A stretch of DNA of 37,622 nt, from the NCBI GenBank assembly GCA_001275005.1, contig JWZX01003153.1, forward strand, positions 1 to 37,622. The letters are read 5' to 3'. The notes beneath the pieces are model-generated. The model saw nothing but the letters and a program-made list of their open reading frames with translations, was not told the DNA's origin and did no database searches. Shown one piece after another: positions 8,777-17,424 of this stretch. Within the stretch, counting starts at the first letter, position 1, and every line of letters begins with the position of its first letter. The position numbers and the translations under genes are program-made. The stretch is from Chrysochromulina tobinii. Taxonomy: Eukaryota; Haptophyta; Prymnesiales; Chrysochromulinaceae.

Positions 8777-10733
8777 ATGCCACTCGACACTGCCGCTCTC
8801 TGGGAGCTAGGCTGGCTTCGCGAGCAGGGCGTTCTCACAGAGGAAGAGTTCAAGGAGCAGAAGGCGCGGGTGCTGCAACAGCAGTGGATCCTCGCAGATG
8901 GTGCAGCTTCATCACAGGCTGCACTAGCCGAGGTTGCCCACGCCGAGAGGACAACACTGGTGCAGCATCCCGATGAGCAGGCTGAGTATCGGCAGCGGGC
9001 GCCCACGTCAGTCGTCTCATATGCGGTCGCGATCGGCACAACCAACATTGGTTGAGGCGGCGCGGCAGGAACCCATCAACCCTGCTTTTACCGCGTTGAC
9101 GCTTGATCAGGAGAAGTCCCAAAACGCACTGCAGGAGAAGCAGCGCCGGCAGGAAGAGCGGCGGCGCGAGGAAGCCCAGCGCAGGACTGAACAGGAGCAG
9201 CAGAAGCAGCTCGAAGAAAGACGTCGCAACGAGGCGCTGCGCCAGCGCCAGGAGCAGCAGCGTTTGGAGCGCGAGCGCCTCAATCGCGAGCGCCAGGAGC
9301 AGATCAACCTGCAGGAGCATGTTGCGTTTGATGAGGAGCAGCAACGACTGCAGCGGCAACGGTGGCGCGAGGAGGAGGAGGAGCGCCAGCGGCACGAGGA
9401 ACAAGCGCGCCGCTCCGCACCAGCACCAACACCAACCCCAATACCTGGTGTCAGCCCCTCGGCTGTTGCTGACGCCGCGACGCAACCGAGGAGCCAGAGT
9501 GCCCGCCGTTCCGTCACGCCGCCGCCAAGGGTAGCGGTGCCGCACTCACCCGAGTCTGGCGCGGGGTCGGCGTCACCCGGCGTATTGCGGGCTCAAACGC
9601 TGAGCAGCGCCAGCAGCAACCGCTTTCATGCAGGGGGGACTCCGCGATCTCGCTCTTTTGAGCGGCCGGCGGCGCGACAGATGCTCACGAGCGTCAGCAC
9701 AACCTCGCCTCTGCGCTCGCCCTCGCAGCTGACGGCCTCGCCTCCGACGCCGCGCTTCGGGTTGACCTTTGGCCCTGATAGTACGGCGAGTCCCGCGATT
9801 GTGCGCAAGGCGGAGGGCCAGCTGCGCCTCGATGTGCACGCGGCAGCGCAGGCGGCTCGCAAACAACTGGTCAAGGTGCAGAACCTTCTGCCCGTGGTAG
9901 AGGAGGCCGCCTCCCAGGCAGTCGCGGCGACTCAGATCGCTGCCAGTGCCCTTCGCGCGAACCCGAGGCTCAAGAATCCGGCCACCAATGCGGCGGCTTT
10001 CAATTCCGAAGCGGTTCGCCACGCGCTGCGAGCACTCGCAAACGCCGGTGATAACTCGACCTACTCGATGGAGCGCCGTGTCGCCGAGCTTCAGCAGTGC
10101 GCCGAGCAACTGAGCGCCATCGTGGAAGAACTAGAGACCATGATGCCTGCGGGGGCGGTGCCCCCCGGCGCGAAGCCCTTTCACATCTCGTCGACTGCCA
10201 GTGGGCGGCAGAACGCCACAGCGCTACGTAGCCCAACGTTTGAACGCTACGGCGAGCACAGCTCCCTCACACCGGGCACGCTCTCGTCTGATCACGCCTT
10301 TCCTTTACATCACGACACGCTCGTCACGTTGGTCACGCCCACCGCATCCGTAGCGCATGATAATCTGAGGCTTTCAATGGGCGACGCGGTGCAGCGGGCG
10401 CAGCATAATGTGAGAACTGCCCAGGACGTGTGCAAATTCGCGGTGGAGCAGCTGCGCATCGTACGCACTGCGCTCATCAACACCCGAGGCCAAGTGCAGG
10501 TCGCCCAAGCCAAAATGGCCTCCGACCGCCTCGGCCGGCTTCGGTTCGATCCGACGGCAAATCCCGCGACCGTCTCGCCCAACAAGACGCGTGCGCCATA
10601 CACGGCGGACATTGGTCCATATGTGGACGGACGTTCGCCCGTCACCGGCGCTGGAGCTCGATGGCCGCAACCGTCCGCCTCGCCGCCGGAACGCAAGGGT
10701 GTGGCGGTGGGCCGACAGTTCGCAAGGATCTAG
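8777..10733 (+). CDS. SHOCT-domain plus coiled-coil protein, about 615 aa, one intron
   Basis: Two overlapping plus frames make one protein when an intron is removed; best fit join(8777..8959, 9069..10733). Exon 1 begins MPLDTAALWEL and carries a SHOCT motif at residues about 6-33 (LGWLREQGVLTEEEFKEQK). SHOCT is a short helical module, best known from bacterial proteins, often next to membrane or oligomerising domains. Exon 2 starts with a Gln/Arg/Glu-rich single helix (EEAQRRTEQEQQKQLEERRR), about 110 residues. A Ser/Pro-rich linker follows, then Ala-rich helices (HAAAQAARKQLVKVQNLLPV and RAQHNVRTAQDVCKFAVEQL). No catalytic residues or membrane span. The promoter side is the 412-bp gap. Function unknown; a cytoskeletal scaffold is plausible. 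The intron ends are the least certain part. Confidence 0.6.
8960..9068 (+). other. Probable intron in the SHOCT gene
   Basis: A frame change of +1 is required between 8927 (stop in the downstream frame) and 9053 (stop in the upstream frame). GTGCAG at 8960 with CGGCAG ending at 9068 gives 109 nt, resembling the GTGC...GCAG introns at 21940 and 23647. Alternatives of correct phase are 9011-9056, 8960-9011 and 9011-9068. Confidence 0.45.
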
Positions 10734-11397
10734 GATGTGACCCAAAGTCCTTATCTTTCTCGGTCGGTAGGTCGCAGGACGTGGGACGCATGAGTCTCGG
10801 CGCGCTGCCATGGAAAGCTGGACGATTTATTGTAGCGACGCAAGATGGAGAGATCAGGGAAATCACTGCCAACTTCCTGCAGGTGTTGCTTGGTCTTGTT
10901 CAGCTATCATTCAAGAAGGAGCGACGCACCCGGAGTGTCGTGGCCCGCCGATCGATGGGTGCCGTGCGAGTAGAGTCAGCGACGACTACGCTGAGAGATA
11001 GGGCAGATGGCAGCGAGGAGACTGAGAGACAGAGAGAACTCGCGGAGCCAGAGCGGACAGCGGAGCGGCAGCGTGAGAGAGAGAGAGAGAGCTTGCGGCG
11101 GGGCACAGCCCATGGCCAGAGTGAAATGGCCGGGTGGGAGCCCCGGACCGCAGTGGTTCAAAGCCCAAGAGCGCAAGAGACCTGACTCCCCTGAGCGGAA
11201 TGAAGCGAAGAAGGTCCCCGGACCCCGCCCCAAGCGTCATGCCACGACCGTGTAGGCCGCGTACTAACTGCATACTCGCGCGCTCGATCGCGACGCGGAC
11301 GGGCCGGCGCGGCGGCGTTACGTCGGCGTATCGGATAGCGCGATAGCCTAGCGGCTCCGCTCGAACGTCGCCTTCTCTTTGTCTAATGTCTTCGAGA
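10734..11397. other. Convergent intergenic region, 664 bp
   Basis: Lies between the 3' ends of the SHOCT gene (plus) and the EF-hand gene (minus). A (GA)n tract is at 11075-11091, surrounded by purine-rich sequence. Several overlapping frames exist but all are Arg/Ser-rich shadows. No gene recognised; the length would hold two 3' UTRs. Confidence 0.5.
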
Positions 11398-13542
11398 TTA
11401 AATGCCAGCTATATTACCGTCCTGACATGGTTGTTGCGCCATGTCAGCACCGGACGAGTGCCAGTGCGCCTGCCTCACGGGCCTCACTACATGAAAGATG
11501 TCGCCCGCGCCCAAGCCCAGCGGGATTCCTACCTGCATCGTCTGTCCGTCGGGCGTGACAAACTGCATCACGCCAGACGCGAACGCTTCCACGGGCACGC
11601 GCACGCTGAGCACCTCGTTCCCTGGCGGCACACCGGCAGCAGGGGCGGCAGCTCCGAAAGCAAGTTGTGCCGTTAGCGGCGCCGTTGGTTCCGCACTTGC
11701 GTGATGGCTTGGCGCCATGCTGCTGTTGCTGTTGCTGCTACTGCCGCCAGCAGTCTTGTCCAAGAGGGGTGCGTCCAGCTTCTCGTTAGCTCTGCCGCCC
11801 GTCGGACGGGCGGGCGGGTATGGATAGGCGGACGGACGGGCGGACGGGTAGGCAAATGGCGGCGGCGCTCCGAAGGCCTGGGCGTACGCGATCGGTTCTG
11901 CTTGTGACGCCTGGTCGAATGCAATCGGCACGCCAATCTGCGCAGCTTGGCGGTGCATGAATTGCGGGGTCGGCCCGACGGCTCCGCTTATCTCGACGCC
12001 CACGACGACCTCTCCCATCGGAGCAACCACACCGCCCATCGGCACCATCGCGCTGCCCGTCGGCACCGGCGCACCGTGTTGATCGTGCCCCGGAAGGTAC
12101 TCGATACCCTGTCGCGCGCGGTCGAGTCCAATCCACGAGAGGGATGCGTACTCGCGGTAGCTGGCAAGCAGCGGCCCGGGCAGCGGCCGGCCGCGCTGCG
12201 CGCCGCTGATAGCCACGCGCAGCGCGTCCGCAAAGGCGTGCAGGTATGGGTCGCGGGAGCCACAGGCGCAGCAAGCCTCGGGCGAGCCGTCAATTGCGAC
12301 GACCACCACGCCCGACACATCACGCACGACGAGCGACGGGCTATATCCGTTGAGACCGTACGACTGCGGCGGGCGCACCTCAACCTCCCGCAGCTCGACG
12401 AGCGGAAAGGCTTCCTCGGTGCGCCCCAGCTGCATCGAGCCGCCGACTTGGCCAAACATGCCGAACGGCCGGAGTGGCACTGCATAGGTCTCGGTGCGTA
12501 CGTGCAGGGTCGAGGCTCGCAGGGTGAGAGAGTGTGCCTGGCCCGCGGAGGCCATCGCGCACGGCACCTGGCAGCACACCGTGCACGGCGCGCACACCAT
12601 CATGCCGTGAATGAAGAACCCGAGCGGCACCACAAACATGGGGATTGGGCCGCAGCCTCGGTAGGTGCTCTCGGCGATGCAATAGCCGAGCGCGCGGCCA
12701 CTGCTTAGCTGCTCACCCCTCAGGGTCGCCTGGGGCAACTCCTCAAGCAGGTGCGGGTCCGAGCTCATCGCATTCAACAGCGGGTTGCGCGTGCGCTGTG
12801 GCCCGCCGCACGCCTGCAGCGTGCCAAGCAGGTTCTCCGCAATCGGCGGCGTCGCCGTCCACGGCACCCCGTGCGCATTGCCCTTGTAGCGAAGCGGCAC
12901 GTTGTTGATCGTCTCGCCGGAGAAGCGGCCGCGGAGGTCAAAGCCTTTGCCCTGGTCACCACTCCCCCCCCAAAAGCTGCGCATGCGCGCCTCCTCGGGC
13001 ACCTTGACCACGCGCATCGGCTCCGGCTGCCCTCGGAACCGTGGTCCGCCCTCGTAGAGAATGTCACGCCCAAGCATACCCGCGCCGCTCACTTGGAGCG
13101 CGTTGATGTCCGTCAGCCGCGTATAGGCAGTCGAAGCAAGGTACGTGAGCTGCATCCGCCGCACATCATGCCCCAGCTCGTCCTCGGCCGCAGTGATGCC
13201 CAGAAGCTCGACGGCGAGCTGCCACTCATCTGGCCCGAGCTTGCCGTCGCCGTCGGTATCAAGCCACCTCATGATCTCAGTCGTTGAGTTCCCAGCGGCC
13301 GGTGGCAGTGGCGTGCGGATGAAGTCGTTGACAATACACCCACCGCACGAGCTGTTGAGTGTGGCAAAGCCTTGCGGATTGGATGCCTGCTCAATCAATG
13401 CCCGCAACGCATCCGGGCCTGCCAGGTTGATACCGGCGGAGTAAGATTTGAAGATGGCCTCCGCGCTTTTGCCGGTGGCGCCGATTACAGAGTGTAGGCG
13501 TGTGTCGACTTGGGGCTTATTTCGCAGTGGTGTCTGCTGCAT
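11398..13542 (-). CDS. EF-hand protein with Cys-rich hydrophobic patch, 714 aa
   Basis: Start MQQTPLRNKPQ at ATG 13542; intronless. Residues about 90-110 hold one canonical EF-hand loop (LDTDGDGKLGPDEW), so calcium binding is likely. Residues about 300-335 are hydrophobic and Cys-rich (FVVPLGFFIHGMMVCAPCTV), which may be a hairpin or palmitoylated patch in the membrane. Residues about 340-470 read as beta strands (LHVRTETYAVPLRPF; FPLVELREVEV; PSLVVRDVSGVVVVAI) and could be a PH-like fold. A Pro/Ala/Tyr-rich linker follows. The C-terminus (about 640-690) has a Val/Pro/Gly strand motif of a kind common in algal proteins: VRVPVEAFASG, TPDGQTMQVGIPLGLGAGDI. It diverges from the SET-domain gene (214 bp). 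Likely a calcium-responsive, membrane-associated protein; no named family. Confidence 0.7.
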   Translation of the reverse strand: MQQTPLRNKPQVDTRLHSVIGATGKSAEAIFKSYSAGINLAGPDALRALIEQASNPQGFATLNSSCGGCIVNDFIRTPLPPAAGNSTTEIMRWLDTDGDGKLGPDEWQLAVELLGITAAEDELGHDVRRMQLTYLASTAYTRLTDINALQVSGAGMLGRDILYEGGPRFRGQPEPMRVVKVPEEARMRSFWGGSGDQGKGFDLRGRFSGETINNVPLRYKGNAHGVPWTATPPIAENLLGTLQACGGPQRTRNPLLNAMSSDPHLLEELPQATLRGEQLSSGRALGYCIAESTYRGCGPIPMFVVPLGFFIHGMMVCAPCTVCCQVPCAMASAGQAHSLTLRASTLHVRTETYAVPLRPFGMFGQVGGSMQLGRTEEAFPLVELREVEVRPPQSYGLNGYSPSLVVRDVSGVVVVAIDGSPEACCACGSRDPYLHAFADALRVAISGAQRGRPLPGPLLASYREYASLSWIGLDRARQGIEYLPGHDQHGAPVPTGSAMVPMGGVVAPMGEVVVGVEISGAVGPTPQFMHRQAAQIGVPIAFDQASQAEPIAYAQAFGAPPPFAYPSARPSAYPYPPARPTGGRANEKLDAPLLDKTAGGSSSNSNSSMAPSHHASAEPTAPLTAQLAFGAAAPAAGVPPGNEVLSVRVPVEAFASGVMQFVTPDGQTMQVGIPLGLGAGDIFHVVRPVRQAHWHSSGADMAQQPCQDGNIAGI

Positions 13543-13756
13543 GTGAAAGCTTTTGCTCGCACGAGAGTTCCCTCGCTCTCGTCCACACGACTTGCACAGC
13601 TTTCACGACCGCGTCGGGAAAGTGGTCGGGTTTGCCGAAGACTTGGGCAGTTTCGTCGCGGACTTAGAGAACTTCACGGCGGCACAGTGCTCACTTTTCA
13701 TGTGACTTTTTACGCGAGTTCTTCACGGCATTTTTCCGCGTGTTTTTGGTAAAATC
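13543..13756. promoter_or_regulatory. Divergent promoter, EF-hand gene and SET-domain gene
   Basis: 214 bp between divergent ATGs. The plus side has T-rich runs before the ATG (tgactttttacgcgag; gcatttttccgcgtgttttt), with TTTTnCGCG words recurring. No TATA box. Confidence 0.45.
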
Positions 13757-15028
13757 ATGACTTCTTCAAAGCTCGACCGCGTGATTGTTGTCGACTCCGC
13801 GGCCAGTCCAGACGGCTTTGGACGGTGCCTCCGTGCCGCTTGCGCCATAAAAAAAGGAGAGCTCGTCATGGAGGAGCAGCCGTTGATACGTGGCGACGCA
13901 TACTCGTCGCTGCCGCCGCTCTCAGCCTTTGCTGCTGTCGCTGCCTCAATACCGCTCGTATCGGCACCCGAGATTGGCGGCACCGCCTGGCCGAGAGAGT
14001 CAACATTTGACACGCATTTATTTGGGCTACTGCTCGCCTTTATCGACAGCGGTGAGCAGACTCAGCTCGCTGTTCTCGACAGCTCGAATATTCAGAGTGA
14101 GATGGAAAAAGCACCGTCAGCCGGATTGCCATCGGCCGGGCCTTCGGAGCTGAGCGCGCTGCTTGCAGATCGCGTGCTGCGCGAGCGTGGACCGCCATGG
14201 TTGGCGGAAGAGTGGAACCTACCAAGCGGCGTGCCGACCGAGGGTCTGATCGCACGGTTGCTTCGCATCTTTGCAGTGAACGCGATGCCGTTCGCCGGTG
14301 GCGGCGCTCTATACAAGGTGGCGAGCAAGCTGGCGCACCGCTGCCACGGCGCCAACGTCGACATGGTCGCGGATGCCGAGCGTGGACTTGGCGTCTTTCG
14401 CGCCCTTCGCGACATCGAACCTGGCGACCTTCTGAGCCATCCGTACCTGACTCTCAATCTGAGCTTGTTCTCTGCGCCCCTCCGCCGCCGACTCCTCTAT
14501 TGCCAACGAGGCATGTTCTGTGCGTGTGCGAGTTGCACTGGGACCGACTGGCTGCGCCAGTTGCCGAGCGCGTGCGGCGGCGGCGCCACAGTGGTGCGCG
14601 ACGGCGTAACGGGCCGCTGGAGGTGCCGGTGCGAGCGGTGCGGTGCCCGCGCAGCGTCCGCGCAGTTGCCAGCACACGACGAGGCAACTGACGAGGCGCT
14701 CGCGGCGTTGCTTTTGGAGGAGGAGGTGCTCGCTGGGAAGGCCCTCGAAATGTGTGCGAGCATCGACGTCGAGAAGCCACGCAGGCTGCCTGAGCTACTG
14801 CTCGAGGAGCTCGAAAGACTTCTCGGTAGATGCGAGGCGGTGCTTGGCGCGCAACACGCGAGCACGCAAGCGCTGCGCCGGCTGTCGCTCATGCAGGAGT
14901 ACGAGACGATTGGCCGAAGCGAGCGGCGCGGCGAGTGGGTGCAACGCTTGGATGCATGCCAGGCGTGGATCGATGAGATGCTCGAGCGATGCGTGGCAGA
15001 AGGCGATCGCCTTGCAAGTAGACCCTGA
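13757..15028 (+). CDS. SET-domain protein lysine methyltransferase, SMYD-like without MYND, 423 aa
   Basis: Starts MTSSKLDRVIV. The N-terminal SET strand is GFGRCLRAACAIKKGELVM (residues about 20-38), the AdoMet-binding start in SMYD/SETD proteins. The rest of SET follows a helical insert: KLAHRCHGANVDMV at about 192-205 stands where SMYD proteins have NHSCxPN, and GDLLSHPYLTL stands where they have GEELxxxYxxL. A Cys-rich post-SET follows (LLYCQRGMFCACASC), then CRCERC, fitting zinc binding. The C-terminal 130 residues are helical, like the TPR-type tail of SMYD. By family it transfers methyl from AdoMet to lysine on histones or other proteins. The catalytic core is degenerate (H and Tyr in place of the usual residues), so activity is uncertain. 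MYND finger absent. Confidence 0.75.
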   Translation: MTSSKLDRVIVVDSAASPDGFGRCLRAACAIKKGELVMEEQPLIRGDAYSSLPPLSAFAAVAASIPLVSAPEIGGTAWPRESTFDTHLFGLLLAFIDSGEQTQLAVLDSSNIQSEMEKAPSAGLPSAGPSELSALLADRVLRERGPPWLAEEWNLPSGVPTEGLIARLLRIFAVNAMPFAGGGALYKVASKLAHRCHGANVDMVADAERGLGVFRALRDIEPGDLLSHPYLTLNLSLFSAPLRRRLLYCQRGMFCACASCTGTDWLRQLPSACGGGATVVRDGVTGRWRCRCERCGARAASAQLPAHDEATDEALAALLLEEEVLAGKALEMCASIDVEKPRRLPELLLEELERLLGRCEAVLGAQHASTQALRRLSLMQEYETIGRSERRGEWVQRLDACQAWIDEMLERCVAEGDRLASRP

Positions 15029-15105
15029 CGACGTGTGCTGCAATTGGATGTAGAATCCGAGGTGGCGATGGGAATGTCCAAATATGTATACACATGTGAG
15101 TTGGC

Positions 15106-15150
15106 TTGACTTCATTTGACTACTATTTGACTGTGAATACACATTTGACT
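15106..15150. promoter_or_regulatory. Cluster of four TTGACT hexamers
   Basis: TTGACT occurs at 15106, 15116, 15127 and 15145, all on the plus strand, within 45 bp in the gap between the SET gene stop (15028) and the next start (15219). It is similar to the (GACTT) array at 17363. It could be a promoter element for the downstream gene; no factor is known. Confidence 0.35.
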
Positions 15151-15218
15151 TCCCTAAAGTGGACAGTTTTGTCGCGTCTTCGCTCTCGCGAAGCACGCCG
15201 ACCACAAGATCAAGAAAG

Positions 15219-15635
15219 ATGCTCAGTTTGCGTGGCAGCGGCTGCCTGTTTCGCGTGATTTCCCGATCGAAGCACGACTGGATGGCCGCCGCTGAACTGG
15301 AGGCGCAGCAGCGGCGCCGTAAAACCGGCTGTAGCACAGCTCGCGAGCACTTCCTCTCGAAAGTGCAGCATGAGATCAAGGGCGAGGTGATGGGGGCGAC
15401 CGTAAAGATCGAGGAGAGACTCGAGCGCGAAATCGGAGAGCTTGCAGCGTTGCGCGCCGTGATTTTGGGCGGCGGCTTCGTCCCAAACGAGGCGCGTGTG
15501 CAGTACAGTCGGAAGCGGAAGCTGGCAATCGAGACAAGGCACAACTTAGCTGTGCAGCGTGAGGTTGCCACAGGGCAGGTGCACACGGACGCGGCCGATC
15601 GGTGGACCATTCCATCACCGCTCGAGCACGTATGA
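15219..15635 (+). CDS. Small basic helical protein, unknown, 138 aa
   Basis: The first ATG of the open frame is at 15219 (MLSLRGSGCLF); an ATG at 15282 with better context (tggATGGcc) would give MAAAELEAQQRRRK and about 117 aa. The body is charged helix (FLSKVQHEIKGEVMG; IEERLEREIGELAALRAVIL) followed by a basic stretch (YSRKRKLAIETRHNLAVQRE), and ends DRWTIPSPLEHV. No signal peptide, membrane span or zinc ligands. Codon and residue usage look coding rather than shadow, with balanced charged residues. Such small helical proteins are common as axonemal inner-junction or microtubule-inner proteins, but I see no diagnostic motif. Function unknown. Four TTGACT motifs lie upstream. Confidence 0.55.
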   Translation: MLSLRGSGCLFRVISRSKHDWMAAAELEAQQRRRKTGCSTAREHFLSKVQHEIKGEVMGATVKIEERLEREIGELAALRAVILGGGFVPNEARVQYSRKRKLAIETRHNLAVQREVATGQVHTDAADRWTIPSPLEHV

Positions 15636-15872
15636 AGCGTGCTTGGGCGAAAAAATGCGACTAATCACCGCGTGCATGCGACTAATCACCGCGTCGCACG
15701 GAATTGTGCTCAGAACGAGAGAGTGTCGGTCCGGTTTTTCTTTTGAGAGCGAAACGAAATGCGAGGGGTACCCCGAGTGCACGAAACACTAAGCCACTTG
15801 GCAATGTCTTCAAACGTGTTGTCAAAAAGCTCATTTGGTTCGGAGAGTGACGATCCGCACGCCCGACGAGGC

Positions 15873-17300
15873 TCAATTAAAATGGAGCCAGCTCGCGTGC
15901 CTCAGCGTGGGCGCAAGGTCTCCAAGCAAGGTACGCAGCAGCTCATTGAAGGGGCGGAAGGCTTCCTGCAGCGCGCGGGCGACTGGCATCGGGAGCGCCC
16001 GATGCGTGTGTACCTGCATGCGCGTGTCGAACCCACCACCCACGCCGCTCTCGCATGCGCGTCGAATGTCGGCAGGCAGATTTGTTGCAAGGTGCTGCGT
16101 CGGGAGCCCTGCAAAGCTTGCAATCGTGCGCAGCAGCTCGGTAGCCGGCAGCGCGCGCATCGCCTCCGTCTCCATCCATAGGAATTGCGCCGGGCTGAAG
16201 CCTGCAGAGAGCCAGCTGAGCACCGCCGCGGCGTACACGGAGGAGCGCACATGGTTGAGCGGGTGTCCGACGGCGAGGCAGTCGCGAAAGCGGCGAAGCG
16301 AACGGTCCGAGAGCCGCGGCAGCTCGGACGCCGCCCGCTGGAACGGCGAGGCCGCGCCCTCCATGCCGGAGGCCCCATCAAGGACGACCGCCGCGCGAGA
16401 CGATGGTGCGATCTGTTCCGAGCAGCCGCGCAACCGTGCTAGGTCGCTCAGCAGCGCATCCGACAGGTTGGCGGACTTGTCCCACTTCCACTCGCGCATC
16501 ATGCGCGCTGATGACTGCGCGCGGCTCGCCGGATCACGCAGGAGGATAATGAAGCGAAGCTGCTCCGCGGCCGCTCCCGCCACGTGCGAGCGGAGCTGCT
16601 CGGGTGCCGCTGGAGCACTCATAAAGGTGTTGATCGACGGATCAAGTGTGAGCGCGCGCGGCGACGTGCCGCTGCCAACGGGAGGCCATGCGTGGCTCAT
16701 GTAGATCTTGGGCGCCACACAAGCCGGCTGGTTGGCGCGACCGCACCGGCGGCGCGACGGCAGCGGCCGAACGAGCGCGCAGCCCGGACGCACCACCGGC
16801 GTGTTCTCGATGCACTCGAGCGGGAAGCGGCGGCACGCGAGCTGCGACTTTCGACCGCCACGCCGTCGTCGTCTGCCGCCGTGCAGCGTCGCATTGCCAT
16901 CAGCCAGCTCGCACATCTGCTGCACAAAGTCAGATGGTTCGCCGTTCCCGTTCTCGCCGCGACGCAGGCGCCGGCCCTCATTAACGTCGATGCGACCATC
17001 CGCTCGCCATTCCCAAGCGCTGAGCGGCACCGGCGCGCCAAGATACCACTCCCATCCCCAATCGTAGCCTGGACCGCCGAAGAAGTTGAACTCCTTCTTC
17101 GTGCCGAGCGTCGTGAGTAGATATGCGCCGTCACGCCATCCAGAAGAGTGCGCGCCGTAGAGCAAGTTGGGATCGAAGGGCCCGGCCCGCAGGCATGAGA
17201 AGAGGAACGTCGAGCCCGATTTGGGGTTGCCAAGGATGTGCAGCCGGGGCCAGAGGCGAGACGCCCGGTCCGCGACGGCGTCGTCGGCGGCGCTCGCCAT
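15873..17300 (-). CDS. PAPS-dependent sulfotransferase, 475 aa
   Basis: Start chosen at MASAADDAVADR (ATG 17300). The open frame extends to 17516 but that part translates the (GACTT) repeat and overlaps the neighbour, so it is not coding. The 5'-phosphosulfate loop is at residues about 22-33 (ILGNPKSGSTFLF; PKSGST is the PxSGTT-type loop). The 3'-phosphate motif follows at about 265-280 (FIILLRDPASRAQSSARM, the Arg and Ser of RxPxxRxxS). The family transfers sulfate from PAPS to hydroxyl groups of carbohydrates or other acceptors. The middle carries an Arg/Cys-rich insert around residues 140-215. No membrane anchor is visible, though Golgi carbohydrate sulfotransferases usually have one. It diverges from a GT34-like gene, suggesting a shared glycan pathway. 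Family sure, substrate unknown. Confidence 0.85.
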   Translation of the reverse strand: MASAADDAVADRASRLWPRLHILGNPKSGSTFLFSCLRAGPFDPNLLYGAHSSGWRDGAYLLTTLGTKKEFNFFGGPGYDWGWEWYLGAPVPLSAWEWRADGRIDVNEGRRLRRGENGNGEPSDFVQQMCELADGNATLHGGRRRRRGGRKSQLACRRFPLECIENTPVVRPGCALVRPLPSRRRCGRANQPACVAPKIYMSHAWPPVGSGTSPRALTLDPSINTFMSAPAAPEQLRSHVAGAAAEQLRFIILLRDPASRAQSSARMMREWKWDKSANLSDALLSDLARLRGCSEQIAPSSRAAVVLDGASGMEGAASPFQRAASELPRLSDRSLRRFRDCLAVGHPLNHVRSSVYAAAVLSWLSAGFSPAQFLWMETEAMRALPATELLRTIASFAGLPTQHLATNLPADIRRACESGVGGGFDTRMQVHTHRALPMPVARALQEAFRPFNELLRTLLGDLAPTLRHASWLHFN

Positions 17301-17424
17301 CGCTCGTAAGCGTGTGAACGGTCGACTCGCCAATAAACATTCCTCCGAAATTTGAATCAGATGACTTGACTTGACTTGACTTGACTTGACTTGACTTGAC
17401 TTCTTCTCCCGAATTTCCTTTTTC
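17301..17424. promoter_or_regulatory. Shared divergent promoter, sulfotransferase and glycosyltransferase
   Basis: 124 bp lie between the chosen ATGs. About a third of it is the (GACTT)8 array, followed by a T/C-rich stretch (ttcttctcccgaatttcc) next to the plus-strand start. Two genes of related function on one short promoter suggests co-regulation. Confidence 0.5.
17363..17402. repeat. (GACTT)8 pentanucleotide array
   Basis: Eight perfect copies of gactt (40 bp) lie in the divergent promoter. Each unit junction creates TTGACT, the same hexamer clustered at 15106-15150. Confidence 0.95.
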
